The notes beneath the pieces were generated by a model. It was not told the DNA's origin, did no database searches, and saw only the letters and a program-made list of their open reading frames with translations. Below, one piece after another: positions 1 through 11,307 of a stretch of 64,000 bases of DNA. Position numbers and translations under genes: made by a program. How positions within the stretch are numbered: position 1 is the first letter of the stretch; each line of letters starts with the position of its first letter. Origin of the DNA: Caryophanales bacterium UBA5455 (GTDB taxonomy: Bacteria; Bacillota_I; Bacilli_A; RFN20; CAG-826); the NCBI GenBank assembly GCA_002427365.1, contig DIQT01000015.1, forward strand, positions 76,600-140,599. Direction: 5' to 3'.

Positions 1-1439
1 TTTCAAGCGTATTATATGAAATCTTAGTTAATGAAGATAATTTAGATTTTGAAACAATCGTCCACTATGGAAATACACATACGATATGTCCATTTGAACT
101 TCAACTTGATTTAGCGACGTATAGCGATGTCATTATTGGTGATTATAATTATTTATTTGATCCGCTTGTTTATTTGCGGCGGTTTTTTGATGAAGATGGA
201 AGTCATTATTTTGGTTTAATTGATGAAGCACATAACCTCGTTGAACGAACCCGCGATATGTATTCGATTACCGTGACTGAAGCCTCATTTGCGGCGATGA
301 AAAAGTCGCTTAAAGGTTTAGAACATAAGAAAATTTTACAAGCCAACCGGAAAATCACCCGCCACATTAATAAATTTAAAAAAGATAACCTTGAAGAAGA
401 ACCAGTTATCTTAAGTGAAATGCCGAGTGTTATCTTAAATGCTTTTAATGATTTTATTGTCGCTGGCCAAGATGTGATGCGAAATGAAAGTGAATTTGTT
501 CATGATGAATTTCGTGATTTTTTCTTCGCGGTTAATCGCTTTTTAAAGATTTATGATTTTTTTGATGAAACGTACGTTTTATATTTTTATGAAGATAAAA
601 ACGGCTGGGTTATTCGCTTATTTAACCTCGATCCGCGGTTTAATATTAAGCGGGGCCTAGGAAAAGTTAATGGTAGTGTCCTTTTTAGTGCAACACTATC
701 ACCGACTGATTACTTTGTTGATTTATTAGGCGGGAAAAAAGAATCGCCGTTATTACGCCTTCCTAATCCCTTTCCTGAAGAAAATCGGCTTGTCATGGTC
801 GCCCAAAACATCGAAACAACATATCGAAAACGCGATTCATCCTACGAAGAAATTGCAAAATATATCGAAGCATTTGTCAAAGTAAAAACCGGTAACTATT
901 TAATCTTTTTCCCAAGTTATAAATACTTAGAATCCGTATTAATGTATTTAGAAGATAGCGCAAGCAAAGAACAATATACTTTACTTATTCAAGAAAAAGC
1001 GATGTCCACATTTGAAAGAAATGAATTTTTAGCGAATTTTGAAGCAAATCCTAAAAAAACGATTGTTGGTCTAGCGGTGTTAGGCGGAGTATTTGCGGAA
1101 GGAATTGATTTACCCGATGACCGGCTTATCGGCGCAGTCATTGTCGGAGTGGGGTTACCCATGGTGAACTATGAACGCGATTTAATTAAAGAATATTATC
1201 AAAATCAAGAATTAAATGGCTTTAATTATGCGTATACAAATCCTGGACTTAACCGCGTCGCCCAAGCGCTGGGCCGCGTTATTCGTTCGGAAACGGATAA
1301 AGGCGCAATTTTATTAATTGATACGCGTTATGGTCGCCAGCCATATCGAAATTTTGTTCGTAGTTTACATTCAAATTATCAAGTCGTTAGTGATCCAACC
1401 GAAGTAAGTGCGCGTCTAAGTGCCTTTTGGTATAGTTAA
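1..1439 (+). CDS. DinG/XPD-type ATP-dependent DNA helicase, 5'-truncated by the window edge
   Basis: Superfamily 2 iron-sulfur DNA helicase of the XPD/DinG/Rad3 class; it would unwind DNA 5'-3' in repair or replication restart. The reading frame is open from base 3 and continues upstream, so only the C-terminal part is here. A CPFE motif (about bases 99-110) looks like the last cysteine of the [4Fe-4S] domain. It is followed by DEAH in LIDEAHNL (motif II), FSATLS (motif III-like) and QALGRVIRS (motif VI, near base 1260). The end (TAA, 1437-1439) is 61 bp before lepA, which has its own promoter. DinG and other Rad3-related helicases cannot be separated without the N-terminus. Class is sure, exact name is not. 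Confidence 0.85.
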   Translation, partial: SSVLYEILVNEDNLDFETIVHYGNTHTICPFELQLDLATYSDVIIGDYNYLFDPLVYLRRFFDEDGSHYFGLIDEAHNLVERTRDMYSITVTEASFAAMKKSLKGLEHKKILQANRKITRHINKFKKDNLEEEPVILSEMPSVILNAFNDFIVAGQDVMRNESEFVHDEFRDFFFAVNRFLKIYDFFDETYVLYFYEDKNGWVIRLFNLDPRFNIKRGLGKVNGSVLFSATLSPTDYFVDLLGGKKESPLLRLPNPFPEENRLVMVAQNIETTYRKRDSSYEEIAKYIEAFVKVKTGNYLIFFPSYKYLESVLMYLEDSASKEQYTLLIQEKAMSTFERNEFLANFEANPKKTIVGLAVLGGVFAEGIDLPDDRLIGAVIVGVGLPMVNYERDLIKEYYQNQELNGFNYAYTNPGLNRVAQALGRVIRSETDKGAILLIDTRYGRQPYRNFVRSLHSNYQVVSDPTEVSARLSAFWYS

Positions 1440-1460
1440 TAAGTAAAAAAAGTATTTTTT

Positions 1461-1469
1461 TGGTATAAT
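1461..1469 (+). promoter_or_regulatory. lepA promoter, extended -10
   Basis: TGG directly followed by TATAAT (1464-1469) is a perfect extended -10 element (TGnTATAAT). No recognisable -35 lies 16-18 bp upstream. Transcription would start near 1476, and AAAGGAGGT at 1488-1496 is the ribosome binding site for lepA. Confidence 0.75.
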
Positions 1470-1500
1470 TATTGCGAATAATATTTAAAGGAGGTCCGCT

Positions 1501-3315
1501 ATGGAAATAAAACGGGAAAACATTCGGAACTTTTCAATTATTGCCCATATTGATCATGGGAAATCGACCCTCGCGGACCGCTTAATTGAGTTAACGGGTA
1601 CCGTCGAAAAACGGGAAATGAAAAGTCAACTATTAGACAATATGGATTTAGAACGAGAACGAGGCATTACGATTAAACTAAATGCCGTTTCGTTACTTTA
1701 TAAAGCCCAGGATGGTGAAGAATATTTATTAAATATGATTGATACACCTGGTCACGTCGACTTTACATATGAAGTATCACGCTCACTTGCCGCTTGTGAA
1801 GGGGCAATTTTAGTTGTTGATGCCGCTCAAGGCGTCGAAGCACAAACACTTGCCAACGTTTATTTAGCGATTGATAACGATTTAACAATCTTACCGGTCA
1901 TTAATAAAATTGACTTGCCAAGTGCGGATCCAGACCGCGTCATGCTGGAAATTGAAGAAAAAATTGGCATTTCGACTGATCATTCCGTCACAATTAGTGC
2001 GAAGACCGGTCTAAATGTTGAAGAAGTGCTAGAAATGATTGTTCGTGATATCCCTGCGCCCCTAGGAAGTAAAGAAGATCCTCTTAGGGCATTAGTGTTT
2101 GATAGCTATTATGACCCATACCGCGGCGTTGTAATTTTAGTACGAATTAAAGAAGGCCAAGTTAAAGTTGGTGATGAAATTCGCCTTATGGCAAGTGGCA
2201 AACAATATCTTGTGACGGAACTAGGCTATCGCTCGCCAAATGAAATTAAACAAGCAAAATTATCCGCAGGGGAAGTTGGCTATATTTGTGCGCAAATTAA
2301 GGATATTCATGATATTCATACAGGTGATACGGTCACCATTGCTTCGCGCCCCGCGGACATTCCATTACCTGGCTACCGTAAAATTGTTCCAATGGTTTAT
2401 AGTGGCTTATATCCAGTTGAATCAAAAGACTATGCGGAATTAAAAGATGCACTTGAAAAGTTATCGCTTAATGATGCATCGCTTGTTTATGAACCAGAAA
2501 CATCAACCGCTCTTGGTTTTGGCTTTCGGTGCGGCTTTTTAGGCTTATTACATATGGATATTATTCAAGAACGGTTAGAACGTGAATATAATTTAAACTT
2601 AATTTTAACCGCTCCAACGGTCACTTATAAAGTTAAAATGGCGAATGGAACGTTTATTAGTATTGATAACCCCTCGAAACTTCCAAAACCGCAAGAATAC
2701 TTAGAAATTCATGAACCATATGTACTTGCGAGTATTATGACGCCACCTGAATATATTGGTCCAATTATGGAATTATGTGAAGATAAACGGGGGACGTATT
2801 TAGATTTAGAATATTTTGATGATACGCGAAACATCATCGTTTATGAAATGCCCTTATCAGAAATTATTTATAACTTTTTTGATAAGTTAAAAAGTGTCTC
2901 GCGCGGTTATGCAACATTCGATTATCATTTTACCGAATATAAAGCTTCAAATCTCGTAAAAATGGATATTATGCTTAACGGGGAAGTGGTCGATGCGTTA
3001 TCGAGTATTGTTTATCGCCCGGCGGCGTATTATCGCGGCAATAATCTTGTCCGGCGACTTAAAGATATTATTCCTCGCCAATTATTCCAAATTCCGGTCC
3101 AAGCCGCGGTAAATACAAAAGTTATCGCACGCGCCGATGTTAAAGCGTTACGAAAAGACGTTACGGCCCGGTGTTATGGTGGCGACGTCTCGCGGAAGAA
3201 GAAACTCTTAGAAAAGCAAAAAGCTGGGAAAAAACGCATGAAATCGGTCGGAAGTGTGGAAATTCCTCAAGAAGCATTCATGTCGATTCTTTCAATTGAT
3301 GACGATGAAAAATAA
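1501..3315 (+). CDS. lepA: Elongation factor 4 (LepA), ribosome-associated GTPase
   Basis: Translational GTPase that binds the ribosome and can back-translocate it or aid ribosome maturation. The 604-residue length is normal for LepA. G1 is AHIDHGKST (residues 15-23), followed by DTPGH (G3) and NKID (G4). The C-terminus carries the LepA-specific domain ([22 protein letters not shown] split over residues about 560-580), which separates it from EF-G and TypA. The ATG at 1501 has a strong AGGAGGT site 4 bp upstream. lepA-hemW-hrcA is the usual order in Firmicutes, but here a Fic-like gene and a small membrane protein are inserted before hemW. The 3' side carries one copy of the 28-bp repeat (3321-3348). 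Confidence 0.97.
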   Translation: MEIKRENIRNFSIIAHIDHGKSTLADRLIELTGTVEKREMKSQLLDNMDLERERGITIKLNAVSLLYKAQDGEEYLLNMIDTPGHVDFTYEVSRSLAACEGAILVVDAAQGVEAQTLANVYLAIDNDLTILPVINKIDLPSADPDRVMLEIEEKIGISTDHSVTISAKTGLNVEEVLEMIVRDIPAPLGSKEDPLRALVFDSYYDPYRGVVILVRIKEGQVKVGDEIRLMASGKQYLVTELGYRSPNEIKQAKLSAGEVGYICAQIKDIHDIHTGDTVTIASRPADIPLPGYRKIVPMVYSGLYPVESKDYAELKDALEKLSLNDASLVYEPETSTALGFGFRCGFLGLLHMDIIQERLEREYNLNLILTAPTVTYKVKMANGTFISIDNPSKLPKPQEYLEIHEPYVLASIMTPPEYIGPIMELCEDKRGTYLDLEYFDDTRNIIVYEMPLSEIIYNFFDKLKSVSRGYATFDYHFTEYKASNLVKMDIMLNGEVVDALSSIVYRPAAYYRGNNLVRRLKDIIPRQLFQIPVQAAVNTKVIARADVKALRKDVTARCYGGDVSRKKKLLEKQKAGKKRMKSVGSVEIPQEAFMSILSIDDDEK

Positions 3316-3320
3316 AATAG

Positions 3321-3348
3321 GTAGTTAATTAGTATATTTTTAGTTTTT
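3321..3348 (+). repeat. 3'-end AT-rich repeat, copy 1 (after lepA)
   Basis: Begins 6 bp after the lepA stop. Read on the gene strand, its core TTAATTAGTATAT plus TTTAGTT matches the copy after the mazF-like gene (42371-42398, opposite strand) at about 24 of 27 positions. Stop codons occur in several frames. Function unknown. Confidence 0.6.
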
Positions 3349-3371
3349 ATATTTATTTAAACCGTTAACTT

Positions 3372-3380
3372 TGTTATGAT
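3372..3380 (+). promoter_or_regulatory. Promoter of the Fic-like gene, extended -10
   Basis: TGT followed by TATGAT (3375-3380) is an extended -10 element. The predicted start near 3387 leaves only a 13-nt leader, beginning at the GAGG ribosome binding site (3387-3390) before ATG 3400. Confidence 0.55.
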
Positions 3381-3399
3381 AAAGACGAGGTATTTAACA

Positions 3400-4962
3400 A
3401 TGGCAAATTTTGAACATAGCGGCATTGAAGTCCACTTTACTGATAATCATTACGCAACAAAACAAGAAGTCCAAAAGAAACTTCAAATTAGTAATGCGGA
3501 TTCTTTTTGGAATCGAATTTTAGAGTATCGGAGTAAATTTACGCAAGAACTTTCGCTTGTCATGTTAACCCGTGAAAAATTAAAAATTTGTATTACCCCA
3601 AAAATTGCTGACCGGATTAATCAAGTGAGTTTAGGTTTAACGAAAGCCGCAAAACGGTTTATGAAACTCGATAATAAAACGCGGACCGATGAAATGGTGC
3701 GCGACCGGCAAGCGGAAAAGATTTTAAAAGTTGTTGCGGATCGTTATAACGTCAATGTTGAAGATGGTTTTATTAATAATGTTATTCGTGATAATGTTTC
3801 AACTATTTTTAGTGAAAAGCTTGTCTTAGTCAACTATTATAACGTAATAAAAGAACTTAAAAACGCTAGTGTACATGCGCTTGATGAAGATTATTTAGGT
3901 GAACTTTATAAAATAATTAATGGTTATGGTGAATTAACCGAATTTTATCGGCTTGAAGAAATTAGCGATCCACGCCAAAGCGCTCAAGTTGGGCATGTTT
4001 ATATTCATGCCCCCGCTAATCGGATTGAAGATATGGTTTTAAGTTTATTTAATTTCATTGAAATAAGCGACCAAGCCTTATTTGTTAAATTAACCGCGAT
4101 TTATTTCTTCTTTGGTTACATTAAACCGTTTATGTACTTTAGTGAAGAACTTGCGATTGCGGTTGTTAAAGCGTATTTAGCGCATGAAGATTTTGAAGAT
4201 ATCGCACCTTATTTAAATATTGAAGTATTATTAAGCCGCGATAATGAAGGGTTAGAATACGCAATTTATAATGTTAAGAAGACCAACGACTTAACATATT
4301 TGCTGGATTATTTACTCGGTGAATTTGAAGAAATTCTTGCGGACTTCATGGATACGATGGTTAAAGCGGAAAAAGACATTTTAGTTGATGAATACTATCG
4401 TCTTGAACCCGTAACGGAACCGGTTTATCCTTCGATTGAACCCTCACTTCCACCAAAACTAACAGAAGAAGAAATTGTTCCTATGGAAGAAGCGCCAGTA
4501 GTGGTGACACCCGTTATAGAAGTCACGGAACCAGCTCCTACACCAACGCCAGTTGTAACACCGCTTCCGGAAGTTAAAGAAGAAGTTCCGCTTACTCCAA
4601 AAGAAACACCAGAACCGCTTCAAGTCAAAAAAGTTGATGAAGTATTAACGCCAGAAAGTGGTATAGTTACCTCATCGCACATTGCGATTATGAATGTTCC
4701 AGTTGGCTTAAGTGAAGAAGATGCGGAACGCTTAAGTGACCATTTATTAGAATTAAACCCCACCTTAAAACCGGGTGAAGCTTATTTCTATGCGCGGCAT
4801 TGTACACTTGGTAAGTATTATACAATCCGCCAATATAAAGAAACGATGGGTGTGGCGTATGAAACCGCTCGGACCTCAATGGATCATTTAGCTGAAGAAG
4901 GCTATTACCGCAAGGAACAATATAAAAATAAATTTATTTATACGCCCGTTGCGCGGCGCTAG
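3400..4962 (+). CDS. Degenerate Fic-domain protein with C-terminal winged helix
   Basis: 520 residues. The middle follows the Fic/Doc fold: VYIHAPANRIEDMVLSLFNF (cf. the Y-x-PP...L-M lead-in of Fic proteins), an alpha segment, then IKPFMYFSEELA at residues 241-252. This aligns with the active-site motif HPFxxGNGRxxR, but His is Lys242 and the G-N-G-R stretch is F-S-E-E, so AMP-transferase chemistry should be lost. A Pro/Glu/Thr/Val-rich linker (about residues 345-420) leads to a C-terminal winged-helix segment containing YYTIRQYKETMGVAYETARTS. I chose ATG 3400 (GAGG 9 bp upstream) over ATG 3376, which lies inside the -10 box. It is probably a DNA- or protein-binding regulator. Fic assignment is by motif reading only. 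Confidence 0.65.
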   Translation: MANFEHSGIEVHFTDNHYATKQEVQKKLQISNADSFWNRILEYRSKFTQELSLVMLTREKLKICITPKIADRINQVSLGLTKAAKRFMKLDNKTRTDEMVRDRQAEKILKVVADRYNVNVEDGFINNVIRDNVSTIFSEKLVLVNYYNVIKELKNASVHALDEDYLGELYKIINGYGELTEFYRLEEISDPRQSAQVGHVYIHAPANRIEDMVLSLFNFIEISDQALFVKLTAIYFFFGYIKPFMYFSEELAIAVVKAYLAHEDFEDIAPYLNIEVLLSRDNEGLEYAIYNVKKTNDLTYLLDYLLGEFEEILADFMDTMVKAEKDILVDEYYRLEPVTEPVYPSIEPSLPPKLTEEEIVPMEEAPVVVTPVIEVTEPAPTPTPVVTPLPEVKEEVPLTPKETPEPLQVKKVDEVLTPESGIVTSSHIAIMNVPVGLSEEDAERLSDHLLELNPTLKPGEAYFYARHCTLGKYYTIRQYKETMGVAYETARTSMDHLAEEGYYRKEQYKNKFIYTPVARR

Positions 4963-4974
4963 AAGGAAATGGAT

Positions 4975-5250
4975 ATGTTAAAAACGTTAATTGGTTGGGA
5001 TTCTCCCTTTGTCATTCTAATATTATTACTCGCCTTTTTTGGTGTTCTTGCCCTTATTGTCTGGGCAATTCGGAAATTTGTTCCAGGCGTTGATCCTGAC
5101 CGTAAAGAAAAAATCGATCCGGATGTTGCGCTTGAAGAAGAGCTTGACCGCGTGTTAGTCCCATTTGATGAAAACAAACATGGCGCTACAACACCTAGTG
5201 AACCACCTGTTGAAGAAAGCGATGAACATAACGAACATACCGAACAATAA
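4975..5250 (+). CDS. Small single-pass membrane protein, unknown function
   Basis: 91 residues. One transmembrane helix at about residues 11-34 (FVILILLLAFFGVLALIVWAI) is followed by an acidic cytoplasmic tail ending in a Glu/His-rich stretch. I chose ATG 4975 over ATG 4969 because AGAAGGAA (4962-4969) is then about 6 bp upstream instead of touching the start. It begins 12 bp after the Fic-like gene and overlaps hemW by 29 bp, so the three are probably co-transcribed. No family recognised. Confidence 0.7.
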   Translation: MLKTLIGWDSPFVILILLLAFFGVLALIVWAIRKFVPGVDPDRKEKIDPDVALEEELDRVLVPFDENKHGATTPSEPPVEESDEHNEHTEQ

Positions 5251-6346
5251 ACGACCAGAAGCGTTATACATTCACACACCTTTTTGTGAACATATTTGCT
5301 ATTATTGTGACTATACCCGCATTCTTTTAAGTGGGCAAAATGTTGATTTATATTTAACCGCGTTAGAAAACGAACTAACGAGTTATCAAGTTGGTAATGT
5401 TTCGACAATTTATATTGGTGGAGGAACCCCCTCTGCGTTAGATGAAGTCGCTTTTAAGCGACTTTTTCAAATGGTGGACCCGTATCGGAAAGGTGTTAAA
5501 GAATTCACCGTTGAAGTAAATGTTGAAAATTTAACCGAAAATAAACTTTTAATTATGAAAAATCATGGGGTCAATCGGCTATCCATTGGTGTCCAATCAC
5601 TTCATGATGAAACATTAAAAAAAGCGGGCCGTTATCATACAGCAGGTGAAGCGATTAAAATGATTAATCTTGCGAAATCGCTTGGCTTTAATAACATTTC
5701 GGTTGATTTAATTTATGGCTTACCAAATCAAACGCTAGAAGAACTTAGTGAAGATATCGACTTATATTTAGCGCTTGATTTGCCCCATATTGCCACTTAT
5801 GCCTTAAGTGTTGCGCCTCATACGATGTTTAAAAATCTTTTAGTTGAAGAAGTAAGTGATGAAATGTCGCGGATGATGTTTGATTTAATTTTAAATAAAT
5901 TACGCGCGCATGGGTATCGACGTTATGAGGTTTCAACGTTTGCGAAACAAGGCTATGAATGTCAACATAATTTAACGTATTGGAATGATGAAGAATATTA
6001 TGGAATTGGACTTGGCGCGGGTGGGTATGTTAACGGGGTTCGGTATTTAAATACGAAAAATTTATCTTCATATAATAAAGGAAACTATCGTTTAGAAGTA
6101 GATGAAGTAAATCCAGCGTCACGGATCGAATATTTTTTATTAACCAACTTACGAAAAGCCGATGGTTTTTCGCTTCTTAAATTTAAAGAAGTTACAAATT
6201 TAGACTTTAGTGAATTATTCGCTAAACCGTTAGTTAATTTAGTTAAATATGGCCTAATTGAAATTAGTAATGACCGCGTATTTTGCAGTGATGAAGGCTT
6301 AATGAAGCTTGATTATGTCCTTTTTTCCTTAATTAAAGATTTATAA
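5222..6346 (+). CDS. hemW: HemW-like radical SAM protein
   Basis: Radical SAM protein of the HemW (former HemN-like) family, thought to act as a heme chaperone rather than coproporphyrinogen dehydrogenase. It has the cluster motif CEHICYYC (Cys22, Cys26, Cys29), the SAM-binding GGGTPS, and the HNLTYW motif corresponding to the HNxxYW heme-binding signature. 374 residues from ATG 5222, normal for HemW. That start (GAAGAAAG upstream) puts the protein start just before the conserved core. An upstream ATG at 5165 would add about 19 residues not typical of the family. It precedes hrcA as in B. subtilis and is followed by a terminator. Confidence 0.9.
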   Translation: MNITNIPNNKRPEALYIHTPFCEHICYYCDYTRILLSGQNVDLYLTALENELTSYQVGNVSTIYIGGGTPSALDEVAFKRLFQMVDPYRKGVKEFTVEVNVENLTENKLLIMKNHGVNRLSIGVQSLHDETLKKAGRYHTAGEAIKMINLAKSLGFNNISVDLIYGLPNQTLEELSEDIDLYLALDLPHIATYALSVAPHTMFKNLLVEEVSDEMSRMMFDLILNKLRAHGYRRYEVSTFAKQGYECQHNLTYWNDEEYYGIGLGAGGYVNGVRYLNTKNLSSYNKGNYRLEVDEVNPASRIEYFLLTNLRKADGFSLLKFKEVTNLDFSELFAKPLVNLVKYGLIEISNDRVFCSDEGLMKLDYVLFSLIKDL

Positions 6347-6372
6347 ACAAAGAAAAAATGTAGTTATCATCG

Positions 6373-6399
6373 CACTTTTATTATAAAAGTGTTTTTTTT
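6373..6399 (+). terminator. Rho-independent terminator after hemW
   Basis: Stem CACTTTTA (6373-6380) with TAAAAGTG (6384-6391), 3-nt loop, then eight T. It isolates hemW from the heat-shock operon. Confidence 0.85.
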
Positions 6400-6409
6400 G
6401 TTAACTTTT

Positions 6410-6436
6410 TTAGCACTTAGGGCTTGACAGTGCCAA
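6410..6436 (+). promoter_or_regulatory. Second, degenerate CIRCE operator overlapping the -35
   Basis: TTAGCACTT (6410-6418), exactly 9 bp, then CAGTGCCAA (6428-6436). Compared with consensus TTAGCACTC-N9-GAGTGCTAA, this has one mismatch in the left arm and two in the right. It covers the -35 box (6424-6429) of the hrcA promoter. Confidence 0.7.
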
Positions 6437-6451
6437 AATAACTATTATAAT
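6424..6451 (+). promoter_or_regulatory. hrcA-grpE-dnaK-dnaJ promoter
   Basis: Consensus -35 TTGACA (6424-6429), 16-bp spacer and consensus -10 TATAAT (6446-6451). The predicted transcription start near 6458 lies inside the proximal CIRCE, so HrcA bound there would block initiation. Confidence 0.9.
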
Positions 6452-6455
6452 AATA

Positions 6456-6482
6456 CTAGCACTCGAAGAAGAAGAGTGCCAA
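6456..6482 (+). promoter_or_regulatory. CIRCE operator (HrcA binding site), proximal
   Basis: CTAGCACTC (6456-6464), 9-bp spacer, GAGTGCCAA (6474-6482). It is a near-perfect CIRCE inverted repeat, 12 bp before the hrcA ATG, and includes the transcription start. Confidence 0.95.
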
Positions 6483-6494
6483 AGAGGTTAAGAA

Positions 6495-7514
6495 ATGAAG
6501 CTATCACGTCACGAACAAATCTTGAAATATGTTGTTGAACATTTCATTCAAACGGCGGAACCAGTTGGTTCACAAACGCTTATTGATGAATATCAACTTC
6601 CTTTTTCATCAGCGACAATTCGCGCGGAACTTAACGCCCTTGAACATGCGGGTTACTTAGAAAAAACGCATGCCTCAAGCGGAAGAATTCCTTCTTCAAA
6701 AGGATATCGTTATTACGTTGATAACTTACGCGGTCATGATGTGAATGATTACGTTAAAAACGAACTCCAAGCGGTGTTCGCGGATAAAACCGCCTCAATC
6801 GAGGAAGTTGTAACGGCAGCTTGTGACATATTAGCGCATATGACAAACCTTGCAAGCATCGTCTTAGGCCCAAGTGCGGAGGAAGAACGATTAATTTCAA
6901 TTCAAATTGTTCCATTATCCGCGACCGTCGCGACCGCGATCTTTATTACTGACCAAGGCTATGTCGAAAATAAAACATTCATTATGCCTAGTGGCGCGAA
7001 TGTTGAAGAAGTTCAACGGGTTGTCCAATTAATGAATGAACGGTTAGCGGGCACACCAATCTCGCAAGTTGATGAAAAAATGGAAAGTATGCGGCCGTTA
7101 TTTAATGATTATATTTATGAACACACCGTAATTTTCCAAGCACTCACCGAAGCATTTATACGGTTTGCGGAAGATCGGCTTGCCTTATATGGAAGAAGTT
7201 CACTATATGCGCACCGCCCAACAAATCGACATGCGGAAAAGTTATCGCGCGTCTTAGATATCCTTGATGATCGAGCGCTACTTGAACAGCTATTAACTGA
7301 ATCGGATGAAAGCGTACGCGCCTTTATCGGAACAGGCGAAGAAGATGAAGATGCCTCAATCGTCACAACGAAGTTAGAAATTCCTGGCCGAATTCCTGGA
7401 ACGATTGCGATTATTGGCCCAACGCGGATGGATTATTCCAACGTCATGTCAACACTTGAATATGTTGTTGATGAGTTAGAAAAACATTTCCGCCGGTTAG
7501 CGAATATTAAATAA
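6495..7514 (+). CDS. hrcA: Heat-inducible transcription repressor HrcA
   Basis: DNA-binding repressor that recognises CIRCE and is kept active by GroEL. The N-terminal winged helix (LSRHEQILKYVVEHFIQTAEPVGSQTL, residues 2-28) and the A-T-I-R-A-E-L-N-A-L-E recognition region are typical. The length of 339 residues is normal. First gene of its operon, directly behind two CIRCE elements, so it should repress itself and the downstream chaperone genes. Start ATG 6495 with AGAGGTTAAG upstream. It is followed after 17 bp by grpE. Confidence 0.97.
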   Translation: MKLSRHEQILKYVVEHFIQTAEPVGSQTLIDEYQLPFSSATIRAELNALEHAGYLEKTHASSGRIPSSKGYRYYVDNLRGHDVNDYVKNELQAVFADKTASIEEVVTAACDILAHMTNLASIVLGPSAEEERLISIQIVPLSATVATAIFITDQGYVENKTFIMPSGANVEEVQRVVQLMNERLAGTPISQVDEKMESMRPLFNDYIYEHTVIFQALTEAFIRFAEDRLALYGRSSLYAHRPTNRHAEKLSRVLDILDDRALLEQLLTESDESVRAFIGTGEEDEDASIVTTKLEIPGRIPGTIAIIGPTRMDYSNVMSTLEYVVDELEKHFRRLANIK

Positions 7515-7531
7515 AGAAAGAAGGTAGAGTA

Positions 7532-10013
<2,482 letters not shown>

Positions 10014-10037
10014 TAAGGTAAAATAGACGATATTAAC

Positions 10038-10059
10038 GGGCTGGGACTTTTCCTAGCCC
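10038..10059 (+). terminator. Intercistronic hairpin between dnaK and dnaJ
   Basis: GGGCTGGGA (10038-10046), loop CTTT, TCCTAGCCC (10051-10059): a 9-bp stem with one G-T pair. Only TTAATTT follows, so it is a weak terminator/attenuator or an mRNA processing/stability hairpin that lowers dnaJ expression relative to dnaK. Confidence 0.6.
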
Positions 10060-10089
10060 TTAATTTATCAATAGAAGAAGGTGAAATAC

Positions 10090-11199
10090 ATGGCTGAAAA
10101 ACGCGATTATTATGATGTTCTTGGTGTAAGCAAAACCGCGACTGACGATGAAATTAAAAAAGCTTATCGTCAATTAGCAAAAAAGTATCACCCGGATGTA
10201 AATAAAGATCATGATGCCGAAGAAAAATTTAAAGAAGTTCAAGAAGCATATGATGTTTTAAAAGACCCTCAAAAACGGGCAACATATGACCAATTTGGTC
10301 ACGCTGCCTTTGACGCCCCTGGTGGCCAACAAAGTGGCTTTAGTGGATTTGGTGGCTTTGACTTCGATGATATTTTTGGTTCGTTTTTTGGTGGCGGCAG
10401 CCGACAACAAGCTCGTCCCGGCGGACCAATTCGCGGTCAAGATAGTTTAACAAGAATAAAAATCAATTTTATGGATGCGATTAACGGTCGTGAAGTTGAT
10501 TTAAAAGTGACGTTTGATGAACAATGTAGTCACTGTCATGGTAGTGGCGCGGAATCACCTAATGATGTCGTGACATGTCCAACATGTAATGGTGCTGGTA
10601 GTGTCCTTCAACAACAACAAACGCTTTTTGGCACAATGCAATCGCAAGTTACATGTCCAGAATGTCGGGGAAGTGGGAAAATCGTTAAAGAAAATTGTCA
10701 TGCTTGTAGTGGAAAAGGATATAACCGGGTTAAATCCGATCTTAAAATTAAAGTTCCCGCGGGCATTAATAACGGCCAACAAATTCGTGTCGCAGGTAAA
10801 GGAAAACGCGGTGAAAATGGTGGTGAAAACGGTGATTTATACATCGAAATCCAAATCGCACCGCATGAATACTTTACGCGTGATGGTAATGATATTCATA
10901 TCACAATTCCGCTTGATTTCGTTGATGTCGCCTTAGGCACGGATATCGAAGTCCCAACCGTTTATGATACAGTGACGATGAAAGTACCCGCAGGCACGCA
11001 ACCAAATACGGTCCTTCGCTTAAAAGGTAAAGGGGTTAAGGCGATGCGGGGTAACACAGTCGGTGACCAATTTGTTAAAATTGAAGTTGAAACACCAACG
11101 AACTTAACAAAGAAACAAAAAGAAGTTCTTGAAACATTTAAAGAACAAACAAAAAAGCAATCAAGCTTTAAAAAGTTCCGCGAAAAATTCAAAAAATAA
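10090..11199 (+). CDS. dnaJ: Co-chaperone DnaJ (Hsp40)
   Basis: Stimulates DnaK ATPase and delivers substrates. 369 residues from ATG 10090 (AGAAGGTGA upstream). The J domain (residues 1-70) has the HPD motif in KYHPDVN. A Gly/Phe-rich region follows. The zinc domain has four CxxCxGxG-type repeats ([32 protein letters not shown]), and C-terminal substrate domains follow. Last gene of the heat-shock operon; a strong terminator follows. Confidence 0.98.
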   Translation: MAEKRDYYDVLGVSKTATDDEIKKAYRQLAKKYHPDVNKDHDAEEKFKEVQEAYDVLKDPQKRATYDQFGHAAFDAPGGQQSGFSGFGGFDFDDIFGSFFGGGSRQQARPGGPIRGQDSLTRIKINFMDAINGREVDLKVTFDEQCSHCHGSGAESPNDVVTCPTCNGAGSVLQQQQTLFGTMQSQVTCPECRGSGKIVKENCHACSGKGYNRVKSDLKIKVPAGINNGQQIRVAGKGKRGENGGENGDLYIEIQIAPHEYFTRDGNDIHITIPLDFVDVALGTDIEVPTVYDTVTMKVPAGTQPNTVLRLKGKGVKAMRGNTVGDQFVKIEVETPTNLTKKQKEVLETFKEQTKKQSSFKKFREKFKK

Positions 11200-11205
11200 A
11201 GGAAG

Positions 11206-11228
11206 TGCGACATATGTCGCATTTTTTT
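11206..11228 (+). terminator. Terminator of the heat-shock operon
   Basis: Palindrome TGCGACAT/ATGTCGCA (11206-11221) followed by seven T. Confidence 0.85.
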
Positions 11229-11248
11229 ATAAATATAAGCAATACTTT

Positions 11249-11277
11249 ATGACAAACATAGTGGCACTTGCTATAAT
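11249..11277 (+). promoter_or_regulatory. Promoter of the TM2/zinc-ribbon gene
   Basis: -35-like ATGACA (11249-11254), 17-bp spacer, and -10 TATAAT (11272-11277) preceded by TGC (extended -10). Confidence 0.75.
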
Positions 11278-11307
11278 AATTTTGCATGAACAAAAGGTGG
11301 TAATAAA

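Noticed and set aside
4959..5408. 149-codon minus-strand open frame opposite the small membrane gene and hemW
   Set aside because: Ser-rich low-complexity translation, no ribosome binding site, and it is fully antisense to two better supported genes.
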